The notes below the pieces were generated by a model. That model searched no databases. It saw only the letters and a program-made list of their open reading frames with translations, and was not told the origin of the DNA. From contig JBJXGS010000184.1 of assembly GCA_046160545.1 (NCBI GenBank), forward strand, positions 36,435 to 100,434: a DNA stretch of 64,000 nucleotides, read 5' to 3'. The position numbers and the translations under genes were made by a program. Within the stretch, counting starts at the first letter, position 1. Every line of letters starts with the position of its first letter. Below, piece after piece: positions 1 through 8,146 of this stretch. This DNA is from JAEUOS01 sp046160545. Its GTDB lineage: Bacteria > Pseudomonadota > Gammaproteobacteria > Burkholderiales > JAEUOS01.

Positions 1-1
1 T

Positions 2-448
2 CCGCCGTACAACGTACTGGCGACCGGCGCGATCGGATTCGAGGACATGCAGCGGATCGGGCGCTTTGCCCGCTACTGGGACTTGATCGCCAACTCCGGA
101 CGTTTCGCAGCGACCCTGCCGTGGTTGCTCGATCGCCAGGCAGGATCCCGATTCGCGCGCTTCATGCGCCTTGCCGACTGGCTTTATGCGCGTGACGGTC
201 AGACACATGGCATCGCGATGGAGCGCCTGTTTCGCCTGGTCGGCGAGCATCTGGTCGACGCGCTCGGCCTGCCGGCCGGCGAAGTCGGGGCAAGTCTCAA
301 GAAAGACTACATGGCCACCGGCGGCAAGGGTTCGTTCGAATTCGCCGGGACGACTGTCTCGGCGACGCAGGCGGTGACACGCCTGCCGCGACGCCAGGCG
401 CGCCATGCTGCCGCGCGCGGCTCAGGCGCGGCGCCGCGACCAGCTTAG
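2..448 (+). CDS. B12-binding-domain radical SAM protein, C-terminal part (5' end outside window)
   Basis: Frame 2 is open from the window edge, so this is the last 148 residues of a longer protein. The visible part has the aromatic/Arg-rich helical tail (GRFARYWDLIANSGRF, then RLADWLYARDGQTHGIA) that I know from the C-terminal DUF4080-type region of B12-binding radical SAM proteins common in Betaproteobacteria. The cobalamin and CxxxCxxC domains would lie upstream and cannot be checked. The terminal 30 residues are Arg/Ala-rich and look non-conserved. Its TAG stop overlaps the TAA stop of convergent pyrD. The family assignment rests on the tail alone. Confidence 0.65.
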   Translation, partial: PPYNVLATGAIGFEDMQRIGRFARYWDLIANSGRFAATLPWLLDRQAGSRFARFMRLADWLYARDGQTHGIAMERLFRLVGEHLVDALGLPAGEVGASLKKDYMATGGKGSFEFAGTTVSATQAVTRLPRRQARHAAARGSGAAPRPA

Positions 449-1476
449 CGCCCGCGCAGTGCGGACGCGACCTCGGCGATCAGCGCCGGGCCGCGGTAGA
501 TGAGTCCGGTATAGAACTGCACCAGACTGGCGCCGGCTTCCATCTTGGCGCGTGCGTCAGCACCGCTCATGATGCCGCCGACACCGATGATCGGAAGCGC
601 CCGATCGAGGTGATGAGCCAGTTCGCGAATCACGCGATTGGATGGCTCGAAGACTGGCGCGCCGGAGAGTCCGCCGGTCTCCTCCGCATGCGGCAGTCCG
701 GCGACCCCCAGGCGCGCAACAGTCGTGTTGGTTGCAGTGATTGCATCAATGCGGTGGTGCACGGCCAGTCGCGCGACGGTCTCGACTTGCGCGGCGTCCA
801 GGTCCGGGGCGATCTTGATCGACAGCGGCACATAACGTCCATCGCGGTCGGCCAAGCGCGCCTGGTCGCGCTTCATGCGCTTGAGAATCGGGGCGAGTGC
901 ATCCTCGTCCTGCAGCGCACGCAGATTCTTGGTGTTGGGGGACGAGACGTTGATGGTCGCGAATGCGACATGCGCATGCAGTTTTTCGAAGCAGGTGGCG
1001 TAGTCGTCGGCTGCGCGCTCGAGCGGGGTGGCGAGATTCTTGCCGAGGTTGACACCGATCACACCCGGCCAGCGTGCGGCCCGCAGTCGCGCGAGCAGGA
1101 AGTCGACGCCGAAATTGTTGAATCCCAGGCGATTGATGACCGCGCGCGCGCGCGGCAGGCGAAATACGCGCGGCTGCGGGTTGCCGGTTTGTCCTAAAGG
1201 CGTTACCCCGCCGAGTTCAAGAAAGCCGAATCCGAGGGCGCCGTAGCCGGGTATGCACTCGCCGTTCTTGTCCGCTCCAGCGGCCAGCCCGACCGGATTG
1301 GGGAAGCGAATGCCCATGACGGTGCGCGGGTCGTCGGGCACGCGCGCGGCGACAAGGCGGGTAGTTCCGGTGGCGGCCATCGCATTGAGGGCACGCATGG
1401 TCGCCGCATGCGCGACTTCGGGGTCCAGACGAAACAGCGCAGCGCGCGCCAGCGGGAAGGCGGCGGAGAACGTCAC
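445..1476 (-). CDS. pyrD: Dihydroorotate dehydrogenase (quinone), class 2
   Basis: Oxidises dihydroorotate to orotate in pyrimidine synthesis, passing electrons to membrane quinone. The 343-residue length fits class 2 enzymes, which have an N-terminal membrane-associating extension (here the first ~45 residues). Visible signatures are the FMN-barrel entry GLAAGADKNGE, the active-site segment INVSSPNTKNLR containing the catalytic Ser, and the FMN phosphate site IIGVGGIMSGADA near the C-terminus. It is convergent with the upstream radical SAM gene, with overlapping stop codons. The next gene on the same strand (LOG family) ends 37 bases before its start, so co-transcription is likely. Confidence 0.96.
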   Translation of the reverse strand: MTFSAAFPLARAALFRLDPEVAHAATMRALNAMAATGTTRLVAARVPDDPRTVMGIRFPNPVGLAAGADKNGECIPGYGALGFGFLELGGVTPLGQTGNPQPRVFRLPRARAVINRLGFNNFGVDFLLARLRAARWPGVIGVNLGKNLATPLERAADDYATCFEKLHAHVAFATINVSSPNTKNLRALQDEDALAPILKRMKRDQARLADRDGRYVPLSIKIAPDLDAAQVETVARLAVHHRIDAITATNTTVARLGVAGLPHAEETGGLSGAPVFEPSNRVIRELAHHLDRALPIIGVGGIMSGADARAKMEAGASLVQFYTGLIYRGPALIAEVASALRGR

Positions 1477-1513
1477 TGATCTACTCGCGGTTCAGGCCCG
1501 CTTGCGGGCGCCC

Positions 1514-2080
1514 TCAGATCCACTTCGACACGTTGCCCGGTGCGTACCGTGCGAGTCGGTCGAGCACGTTGTCGACATCGTCGGCGACGACCAGCCAGTC
1601 CTTTTGCCCGGCGGGCAGGAAACCGTCGTCGATCATGCGGTCGATCATCGCCAGCAGCGCGTCGTAGTAGCCGGCAGTGTTGACGATGCCGATCGGCTTC
1701 CTGAGACCCCCCAACTGGGCGCGGCTCCACATGTCGCTCATCTCTTCCAGGGTGCCGACCCCGCCGGCCAAGACCAGGAAGCTGTCGGCGAGCACCGCGA
1801 AGCGATGCTTGCGCTCTGCCATGTCGGCGACCACCTCGCATACCTGGATGCGCTGGTGCATGAGCTCGCGCGACTTGAGGAACTCGGTCATGACACCGTG
1901 TACCCGGCCGCCGGCATCCAGCGCCGCATCGGCAACCGCACCCATCAGGCCGCGGTGTCCGCCGCCATAGACCAAAAGCAGTTCGCGTTGCGCGATGGTT
2001 CGGCCCGCAGCCGCGGCACCGGCAACGTAGCGCGGATCGTGTCCCGAATTGGAACCACAAAAGACGGCGACGGATTTCAA
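1514..2080 (-). CDS. LOG-family (TIGR00730) nucleotide phosphoribohydrolase-like protein
   Basis: A 188-residue Rossmann-fold protein of the LOG/TIGR00730 family, which releases free bases from nucleoside 5'-monophosphates (cytokinin activation in plants and some bacteria). The N-terminus VAVFCGSNSG and the LVYGGGHRGLMGAVADAAL segment are typical. The catalytic motif normally written PGGxGTxxE reads AGGVGTLEE here, with Ala for the leading Pro (codon GCC), while Gly, Thr and Glu are kept. Upstream of pyrD on the same strand and divergent from the DUF3579 gene. Whether the natural substrate is a cytokinin or another nucleotide cannot be told. Confidence 0.85.
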   Translation of the reverse strand: MKSVAVFCGSNSGHDPRYVAGAAAAGRTIAQRELLLVYGGGHRGLMGAVADAALDAGGRVHGVMTEFLKSRELMHQRIQVCEVVADMAERKHRFAVLADSFLVLAGGVGTLEEMSDMWSRAQLGGLRKPIGIVNTAGYYDALLAMIDRMIDDGFLPAGQKDWLVVADDVDNVLDRLARYAPGNVSKWI

Positions 2081-2198
2081 TCTGGCTCGATTTCTTGGGT
2101 GCAGCGCGTGGATTCTAACCGCGGCCCGCGTGGCGTCGGCCGGCGCGTCTTTGCGGCCGACGTAAAACGACCCGCCCTGCGACAGAAGGGGCAGGCCC

Positions 2199-2204
2199 TA
2201 CAAT
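2199..2204 (+). promoter_or_regulatory. Probable -10 element (TACAAT) of the DUF3579 gene
   Basis: TACAAT lies only 12 bases before the ATG at 2216, which would place transcription start about five bases before the start codon and give an almost leaderless mRNA. The -35 region 17 bases upstream is poor (CCTGCG). Moderate support only. Confidence 0.4.
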
Positions 2205-2215
2205 CCCGGTCTTCC

Positions 2216-2539
2216 ATGTCCAACCAAAGCCGCGAATTCGTCATCCAGGGTGTCAATTCCCGAGGCGAGGCATTCCGTCCCTCCGACTGGGCCGAGCGTC
2301 TGGCTGGTGTCATGAGCTCGTTCGGTGGAGGACGCCTGGGGTATTCGCCATATTGCTTTCCGATCACCTCGGGACGCATCAAGTGCGTGGTGGTCGACGT
2401 ACGGCTCAAGGAACTAGAGCCGATGGCGTATAACTTCCTGGTCAATTTTGCGCGTGACAATGAACTGCAAGTGCGCCCGGGACGTGAGGCTGAACGTCCC
2501 GAAGAAGGCGACCAAGCGGCGCAAAAAAGGCCGCCCTGA
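2216..2539 (+). CDS. DUF3579 domain protein
   Basis: A 107-residue cytosolic protein of unknown function. It matches the DUF3579 family of Beta- and Gammaproteobacteria: a start like SREFVIQGVNSRGEAFRPSD, then WAERLAGVMSSFGG and a C-terminal segment LEPMAYNFLVNFARDNELQV. ATG 2216 is chosen because family proteins begin close to this point; the frame is open further upstream but that part overlaps the LOG gene's opposite strand. The last ~20 residues are Lys/Arg/Pro-rich and also encode half of the rpsT terminator. No signal peptide or membrane segment. Confidence 0.8.
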   Translation: MSNQSREFVIQGVNSRGEAFRPSDWAERLAGVMSSFGGGRLGYSPYCFPITSGRIKCVVVDVRLKELEPMAYNFLVNFARDNELQVRPGREAERPEEGDQAAQKRPP

Positions 2540-2553
2540 ACGGCCGGGCGGCC
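2523..2553 (-). terminator. Rho-independent terminator of rpsT, embedded in the DUF3579 3' end
   Basis: On the minus strand an 8-bp stem GGCCGCCC/GGGCGGCC with a 9-base loop is followed by TTTTTT, 20 bases after the rpsT stop. The T tract and one arm lie inside the convergent DUF3579 coding sequence. The plus strand has no T tract after the stem, so it works for rpsT only. Confidence 0.85.
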
Positions 2554-2572
2554 GGATTGCACTACCGGCAGT

Positions 2573-2866
2573 TCAGGCGAGCGCCTTGACCGCCGCAGAC
2601 AGGCGACTCTTGTCGCGCGCTGCCTTGTTCTTGTGGACAATGCGCTTGTCGGCGATCGAATCGATGACTTTCTGCGCTGCCGTGAGGCTGGCGCCAGCTA
2701 CTGCCTTGTCACCGCCGGCGATGGCCTTGCGCACCGACTTGATGGCCGTGCGCAGGCGCGAGCGCAGGCTCGAGTTGCGGGCGTTTTCCTTGATGCCTTG
2801 ACGCGCACGCTTGAGGCCGGACGCGGTGCGCACCGTCTTTTTCTTTGCTTTTGCCGCTGTTGCCAT
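2573..2866 (-). CDS. rpsT: 30S ribosomal protein S20
   Basis: A 97-residue, very Lys/Arg/Ala-rich protein of the 30S subunit that binds 16S rRNA. It begins MATAAKAKKKTVRTASG and has RLRTAIKSVRKAI and AQKVIDSIADKRIVHKNKAA, diagnostic of bacterial S20. Monocistronic: a promoter at 2902-2931 and a terminator at 2523-2553 bracket it. It lies divergent from murJ, a classic rpsT-murJ (mviN) arrangement in proteobacteria. Confidence 0.97.
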   Translation of the reverse strand: MATAAKAKKKTVRTASGLKRARQGIKENARNSSLRSRLRTAIKSVRKAIAGGDKAVAGASLTAAQKVIDSIADKRIVHKNKAARDKSRLSAAVKALA

Positions 2867-2901
2867 AGGTGGTTCCGAGTCTGAATCCGGTAAAGCCCTA
2901 T

Positions 2902-2931
2902 ATTATAGCAGAGGAGCGGCGAGCGACCCAA
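2902..2931 (-). promoter_or_regulatory. Sigma-70 promoter of rpsT
   Basis: On the minus strand TTGGGT (2931-2926), an 18-base spacer and a perfect TATAAT (2907-2902) lie upstream of rpsT, placing transcription start near 2895 and a leader of about 30 bases. Confidence 0.65.
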
Positions 2932-3004
2932 GCGTCGGGTGGCGCGAAGGGCCAGACCGGCGTGCAGCCGCATGCCCGGCGCGGCCGCGGTTATACTGGA
3001 CCAC

Positions 3005-4552
3005 GTGAATCTACTCGGTGCACTCGCCAGGGTCAGCGGCTTCACGTTCGCTTCGCGCGTCACCGGGCTCATCCGTGAATTCCTGATCGCGCGCGCCTTC
3101 GGCGCCTCCGCCGCGACCGACGCCTTTTTCGTGGCGTTCCGCATTCCCAACCTGTTGCGTCGACTGTTCGCGGAGGGCGCTTTCGCGCAGGCCTTCGTGC
3201 CTATCCTGGCCGAATCGAAGAATCGTGCGAGCGTGCAGGAAACGCAGGATCTGATCCAGCATACCGCCGGCGCGCTCAGCGTCGCCCTGGCGCTCGTGAC
3301 CGGGCTGGGCGTGTTGTGCGCGCCGCTGGTGATTCTCCTGACGGCACCTGGCTTTGCACAGGATGCCGGGAAATTCGACCTCACCGTGGCGATGCTGCGC
3401 CTGACCTTTCCCTACATCCTGCTGGTCTCGCTGACTGCGTTTGCCGGCGCGGTACTCAACACCTGGAACCGCTTTTCTGTGCCGGCGGTGACTCCGGTGC
3501 TCCTCAACCTGTCGTTCATCGCCTGCGCTTTGTGGCTCGCGCCGCACGTCGATCCGCCTGCGATGGCGCTGGCCTGGGCCGTGCTGATCGGCGGCGCTGC
3601 CCAATTGGCCCTCCAATTGCCGGCGCTGGCCCGGTTGGGCCCCTTGCCGCGGTTGCGCTTCGACTGGCAGCATGCCGGCGTGCGGCGCATTCTGCGCGGC
3701 ATGCTGCCGGCGCTCCTCGGGGTATCAGTGGCACAACTGAGCCTGGTCATCAACACCATCATCGCTTCGTTCCTGGTCGCCGGCAGCGTATCGTGGCTCT
3801 ACTACGCTGACCGCCTCATGGAGTTTCCGGCGGGCATGCTTGGCGCGGCCCTGGGTACGATTCTGCTGCCCAGCCTCTCGAAAGCGGTCAGCGACAGCGA
3901 TGCAGCCGGATACTCCAGCCTGCTTGACTGGGGCCTGCGCCTGTCGCTTCTGCTCGCGGTCCCGGCGACGCTCGGGCTGGCACTGCTCGCTACTCCGATG
4001 GTGACAGTGATGTATCACTACGGAGCGTTTTCATCCGCCGATGTCGCGGCGACCCGCAGCGCGCTGATGGCATATGCCGTGGGGCTGGTCGGCCTGATTC
4101 TGGTCAAGGTTCTGGCGCCGGGCTTTTACTCGCGCCAGGACATTCGCACGCCGGTGCGCATCGCGATATTCACCCTGATCCTCACCCAGGTCTTCAATGC
4201 CGTGCTGGTGTGGCCACTGGGCCTCGGGCACGCGGGCCTGGCGCTGGCCATCGGCCTGGGCGCGATCGTCAACGCCGCGCTCCTGTGGCGTGAGCTGACG
4301 CGCCGCGGCCATTTCCAGGCACGACCGGGCTGGTTCTCGTTTCTTGCGCGCATCGCGCTGGCCAACCTGGTCATGGCCGGCGTTCTAATGTGGTGCTGCC
4401 CGCCGGATGCCCATTGGCTTGCGCTGCGGGAGCGCCCCTGGGAGCGGGCATTGCTGCTGGGCGGCATGGTTGGTGCTGGAGCGGTGGCTTATTTTGCCGC
4501 GCTGGCGGCGCTGGGTTTCCGGCTGCGCGACTTCCGCCAGGCACTGCGATGA
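3005..4552 (+). CDS. murJ: Lipid II flippase MurJ (MviN)
   Basis: Flips lipid-linked peptidoglycan precursor across the inner membrane. The 515-residue product starts with the family-typical NLLGALARVSGFTFASRVTG from a GTG at 3005. An earlier in-frame start would add unrelated residues. About 14 hydrophobic segments run through the protein. Conserved early charged residues are visible in SRVTGLIREFLIARAFG and FRIPNLLRRLFAEGAF. Its TGA stop overlaps the ATG of the next gene, so the SirB1-like gene is translationally coupled. Divergent from rpsT. Confidence 0.95.
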   Translation: MNLLGALARVSGFTFASRVTGLIREFLIARAFGASAATDAFFVAFRIPNLLRRLFAEGAFAQAFVPILAESKNRASVQETQDLIQHTAGALSVALALVTGLGVLCAPLVILLTAPGFAQDAGKFDLTVAMLRLTFPYILLVSLTAFAGAVLNTWNRFSVPAVTPVLLNLSFIACALWLAPHVDPPAMALAWAVLIGGAAQLALQLPALARLGPLPRLRFDWQHAGVRRILRGMLPALLGVSVAQLSLVINTIIASFLVAGSVSWLYYADRLMEFPAGMLGAALGTILLPSLSKAVSDSDAAGYSSLLDWGLRLSLLLAVPATLGLALLATPMVTVMYHYGAFSSADVAATRSALMAYAVGLVGLILVKVLAPGFYSRQDIRTPVRIAIFTLILTQVFNAVLVWPLGLGHAGLALAIGLGAIVNAALLWRELTRRGHFQARPGWFSFLARIALANLVMAGVLMWCCPPDAHWLALRERPWERALLLGGMVGAGAVAYFAALAALGFRLRDFRQALR

Positions 4553-5391
4553 GCGACCTCCATCTCGAGCGTTTTCGCGATGCGGTGTCGGCGGAGCGTC
4601 GCCGCATCGACCTGACCGAAGCGGCGCTGTTGTGCGCGCTGGATGCCTATCCCGACCTCGATGTTCGCGGCGTGCGAGCCGAGATCGACGCTTTGGCTGA
4701 CCGGCTGGCCAGGCGTCTTCCCGAGGACTTTTCGACGACCCATCGACTGATCGCGCTCAACAACTATTTGTTTCGCGAACTGGGCTTCAGCGGCAACGTT
4801 GCCGATTACTACGATCCACGCAACAGCTTTTTGAATGAGGTCCTGGCACGCCGCATCGGCATCCCCATCACCTTGTCCATTCTCTACATGGCCTGCGGGG
4901 AGCGCCTGGGACTGAAACTCACCGGCATCTCCTTTCCCGGCCACTTCCTGGTCAAGGCGCGGGTCAACGGCGGCGAACTGGTACTGGATCCGTTTGCCGG
5001 AGGACGCTCCCTGTCCGAGGACGAACTGCGCGAACGCCTGGGCCAGGTTGCAGGAGACAAGGTATCTCGCGACTTGCCGATTGCCGAGTTTCTCGAAGCG
5101 GCTTCGCCGCGCCAGATCCTTGGCCGCCTGTTGCGCAATCTAAAGGCGATTTATCTGGAAAAGGGCGACGACCAGCGTGCGCTTGCGGTCATTCATCGCC
5201 TGGTGATACTCCTGCCCGATGCCCCGGAGGAACGGCGTGATCGTGGCCAGGTATTTGCGCGACTCGAGTGTCCGCGCGCCGCAGCAGAGGATCTGGGTTT
5301 TTATGCTGCGCAACGACCGCATGCAGCCGATGCGGCACAGATCGCAGCCGCGCTGGCCGCTGTGACGGTCCAGGCGGCGCGCCTTAACTGA
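4549..5391 (+). CDS. SirB1-family protein (transglutaminase-like plus tetratricopeptide region)
   Basis: A 280-residue cytosolic protein of the SirB1/YchA type. The central segment YDPRNSFLNEVLARRIGIP, ITLSILYMACGERLGL and GISFPGHFLVK matches the transglutaminase-like SirB1_N domain. The C-terminal ~90 residues (NLKAIYLEKGDDQRALAVIHRL onward) read as tetratricopeptide-like helices. The cellular role of the family is not settled. The start overlaps the murJ stop (ATGA). Convergent with ggt, 28 bases from its stop. Confidence 0.85.
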   Translation: MSDLHLERFRDAVSAERRRIDLTEAALLCALDAYPDLDVRGVRAEIDALADRLARRLPEDFSTTHRLIALNNYLFRELGFSGNVADYYDPRNSFLNEVLARRIGIPITLSILYMACGERLGLKLTGISFPGHFLVKARVNGGELVLDPFAGGRSLSEDELRERLGQVAGDKVSRDLPIAEFLEAASPRQILGRLLRNLKAIYLEKGDDQRALAVIHRLVILLPDAPEERRDRGQVFARLECPRAAAEDLGFYAAQRPHAADAAQIAAALAAVTVQAARLN

Positions 5392-5419
5392 ACGCGCGCC
5401 GCGGCCAGTGCCCGGCGCT

Positions 5420-7297
5420 TTAGCGCCCGACGGCTGTGCCGTCGCGCCGCGGATCCGCAGCGCCGTGCCAGCGGCAGCCCTCGCCGTTGCCAGCCCCCTG
5501 GCGTTTCGCCGAGGGACCGTCACAGACCCGCATGATGGCATGCACTCCGCTCTCGATTGCCAGTTCCACCACGTCATGGCCCTTGTTGCGCAGTTCACGC
5601 GCGAGTCCGACCGGAAAACGGCCGCGTTCGACCTCCAGCGTGCCAGCCGTCCCCAGGTTGCGACTGCCGAAATTGGGCAACTCCAGCGCCTGCTTGATCG
5701 GCATCTTCCAGTCCAGGCTCGCCACCATAACCTTGGCGACGAAACTGATGATCATGCTGCCGCCCGGCGAGCCTGCCACCAGAACCAACGGGCCACGCTT
5801 GCCATCCTCGCGACGCTCGAAGACCAGCACCGGGGACATCGAGCTGCGCGGCCTTTTGCCCGCTTCGACGCGATTGGCCACCGGCTTGCCATCCTGTTCG
5901 GCCAGGAACGAAAAGTCGGTCAACTGATTGTTGAGCATGAAGCCATTGACCATGAGCTGCGCGCCGAAAATGGTCTCGATCGTGGTGGTCATCGCCACCG
6001 CGTTGCCACGCGCATCGACGATCGAAAGATGTGAGGTGGAAGGCAGTTCCGGCGAGCGATCGTCAGCGCGCGACAACTGCACGCCAGGCGGAACCCCGGC
6101 GCGCGCCAATCCCGACGCGGACGCGCCGATACTGCGGGCTCGTTCGCGCAAATAGGTCGAATCGGTGAGGCCCCGCGGCACGACCACGTAGTCACTGTCG
6201 GCAACGTAACGGTTGCGATCGGCAAACGCCAGCTTGGCCACCTCCGAAAACAGGTGCACGGACTCGGCCGAAAAGGGTGGCGCAGCTGCAAAATCGGTAG
6301 CTTCCAGCATGCCGAACATCTGAGCCAGCGCGATGCCCCCGGACGAAGGCGGTGGCATTGAACAGATCTCGTAGGCCCGGTAGGCAAAGCATAGTGGATC
6401 ACGCAGCTTGGCACGATAGTCGCGCAGGTCGGCCACCGAGAGATGGCCGGGATTGGTGCCGTGGGCGCGCACTTCGGCGGCGATGTCCACCGCGCTGTCG
6501 CCGGTATAGAAATGGTCGGCGCCGTGGCGTGCAATGCCGCGCAAGAGGTTCGCGTAACGCGGGTTGCGGATCAACGTGCCGACCGGTTTGGGGTTGCCAT
6601 CCTCGTTGAAATACAGTGCTCGCGCCTCCGGGTCATTCTTGAGCGCCTGATCAACGGCCAGCCAGCGCGAAAGTTGCGGGCTGATGGCGTAGCCTTTTTC
6701 CGCCACGCTGACAGCCGGCGCGAACAGGTCTCGCCACGGCAGGCGGCCGTGTTTCTTGTGCGCCATCTCGGCCATGCGCAATACGCCAGGAACGCCGACC
6801 GCCAGGCCGCCTACGAGAGCGCGCCTGAACTGCATGGGCTTCTGGCCGGGTTCCATGAAGAGATCGGTGGCGACCGCGGCAGGCGCAGTCTCGCGGCCGT
6901 CGTAGGCCTCGACCGCCCCGGACTTTGCCTCGAAGTGCATCAGGAAGGCGCCCCCGCCGATGCCCGAAGAATGCGGTTCGACCAGGCCCAGCACAAGCTG
7001 CACGGCGATGGCCGCATCGACTGCCGAGCCACCACGATCGAGCATCGCGGAGCCTGCAGCCACGGCCAGGGGATGAGCGGCCGACACCATATGCCGCGTG
7101 CCATGCGCGGTGTCCTTTTCCTGGAAGCGGCTGCCGATCGGGAACTGCCCGACACCAAGTGGCTGGGCAAGCGCCGCCGGCGCAACCATGGCGAGCAAGG
7201 CGGCGGCGATCCAGGCAGCCATTACAGCGGGCGCGCAGGCTGCGCGCCCAAGGCGTGTCACGCGTGCGGCTGGTGGGGCTGCGTGCGGCGGCGCCAT
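5420..7297 (-). CDS. ggt: Gamma-glutamyltransferase, exported
   Basis: Cleaves or transfers the gamma-glutamyl group of glutathione and related peptides, usually in the periplasm. The 625-residue precursor has a long N-terminus with a hydrophobic signal ending near LLAMVAPAALAQ. An internal Met shortly before it could be the true start. The self-cleavage site and nucleophilic Thr are in PSTSHLSIVD, and the oxyanion motif is AGSPGGSMIISF. Substrate-Arg region DGRETAP is present. Starts seven bases before the SDR stop on the same strand, so the SDR may be co-transcribed upstream of it. A second, unexported paralogue lies at 41802-43397. Confidence 0.94.
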   Translation of the reverse strand: MAPPHAAPPAARVTRLGRAACAPAVMAAWIAAALLAMVAPAALAQPLGVGQFPIGSRFQEKDTAHGTRHMVSAAHPLAVAAGSAMLDRGGSAVDAAIAVQLVLGLVEPHSSGIGGGAFLMHFEAKSGAVEAYDGRETAPAAVATDLFMEPGQKPMQFRRALVGGLAVGVPGVLRMAEMAHKKHGRLPWRDLFAPAVSVAEKGYAISPQLSRWLAVDQALKNDPEARALYFNEDGNPKPVGTLIRNPRYANLLRGIARHGADHFYTGDSAVDIAAEVRAHGTNPGHLSVADLRDYRAKLRDPLCFAYRAYEICSMPPPSSGGIALAQMFGMLEATDFAAAPPFSAESVHLFSEVAKLAFADRNRYVADSDYVVVPRGLTDSTYLRERARSIGASASGLARAGVPPGVQLSRADDRSPELPSTSHLSIVDARGNAVAMTTTIETIFGAQLMVNGFMLNNQLTDFSFLAEQDGKPVANRVEAGKRPRSSMSPVLVFERREDGKRGPLVLVAGSPGGSMIISFVAKVMVASLDWKMPIKQALELPNFGSRNLGTAGTLEVERGRFPVGLARELRNKGHDVVELAIESGVHAIMRVCDGPSAKRQGAGNGEGCRWHGAADPRRDGTAVGR

Positions 7298-7304
7298 GAC
7301 TGGA

Positions 7305-8066
7305 TCAACGCGGCGCCATGCGGATCGCGCCGTCCAAGCGTATGGTCTCGCCGTTCAACATCGCGTTCTCGAAGATGTGGCGCGCCAGCGCGGCATATTC
7401 CTCGGGTTGGCCGAGGCGCGGCGGGAAGGGCACCTGGCGCCCGAGGGATTCACGCGCGTCTTCAGGCAGGCCCATCAGGAGCGGGGTCAGAAACAGTCCG
7501 GGCGCGATGGTCATCACCCGCACCCCGTCGCGCGACAAGTCGCGCGCAATCGGCAGTGTCATGCCGACAATGCCGCCCTTGGAAGCCGAATACGCCGCCT
7601 GGCCAATCTGGCCGTCGAAAGCCGCCACCGAAGCGGTATTGATGATCACGCCGCGCTCGCCACCTGCGTTGGGAGCGTTCTTGAGCATCGCATTGGCCGC
7701 CAGCCGGATCATGTTGAACGACCCGATCAGGTTGATGTTGATGACGCGCGCGAACTTGGCCAGGTCGGCCGGGCCGTCCTTGCCCACTGTCTTTTGCGCA
7801 CCGCCGATACCGGCGCAGTTGACCAGCCCGTCGACGCGCCCGAACTTGGCGACGGTTGCGTCGACCGCGGCCTGCCCATCGGCGGCGCTGACAACGTCAC
7901 AACGCGTAAAGACGCCACCCAGTTCGGCGGCCAGCTTCTCACCGGCCTCGACGTTGAGGTCGGCCAAGGCGATCTTCGCGCCGGCGGCGGCGAGGTTCTT
8001 CGCCGTCGCCGCGCCCAGGCCCGAGGCCCCGCCGGTCACCAGTACTACTGCTCCCTGTACTTGCAT
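7305..8066 (-). CDS. Short-chain dehydrogenase, 3-hydroxyacyl-CoA dehydrogenase type 2-like
   Basis: A 253-residue SDR. It has the NAD motif VTGGASGLGAATA, the NCAGIGG turn, the catalytic Ser in INTASVAAFDG and YSASKGG with Tyr and Lys. The pattern around the active site and the tail PPRLGQPEEYAALARHI resemble HSD10-type 3-hydroxyacyl-CoA or 2-methyl-3-hydroxybutyryl-CoA dehydrogenases of branched-chain and fatty acid breakdown. ATG 8066 is preceded by an AGGAG site; the frame is open upstream but that stretch contains the hppA terminator. Substrate is inferred only from family resemblance. Confidence 0.85.
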   Translation of the reverse strand: MQVQGAVVLVTGGASGLGAATAKNLAAAGAKIALADLNVEAGEKLAAELGGVFTRCDVVSAADGQAAVDATVAKFGRVDGLVNCAGIGGAQKTVGKDGPADLAKFARVININLIGSFNMIRLAANAMLKNAPNAGGERGVIINTASVAAFDGQIGQAAYSASKGGIVGMTLPIARDLSRDGVRVMTIAPGLFLTPLLMGLPEDARESLGRQVPFPPRLGQPEEYAALARHIFENAMLNGETIRLDGAIRMAPR

Positions 8067-8078
8067 GATGATTCTCCT

Positions 8079-8119
8079 GAAAAAGAAAAGGGCGGTCGCG
8101 CCAGAGTGCGCAGCCGCCC
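8079..8119 (-). terminator. Rho-independent terminator after hppA
   Basis: Minus strand: GGGCGG...CCGCCC outer stem with an inner GCGC/GCGC pairing and a 6-base loop, followed by CTTTTCTTTTT. It separates hppA from the SDR gene, whose Shine-Dalgarno AGGAG follows directly. Confidence 0.8.
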
Positions 8120-8146
8120 CGAGAATGCGCTTGTGTGGTGTCTGCC

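Noticed and set aside
6443..7642. Open frame of about 399 codons antisense to ggt and the SDR gene
   Set aside because: Overlaps two well-supported genes and shows no domain.
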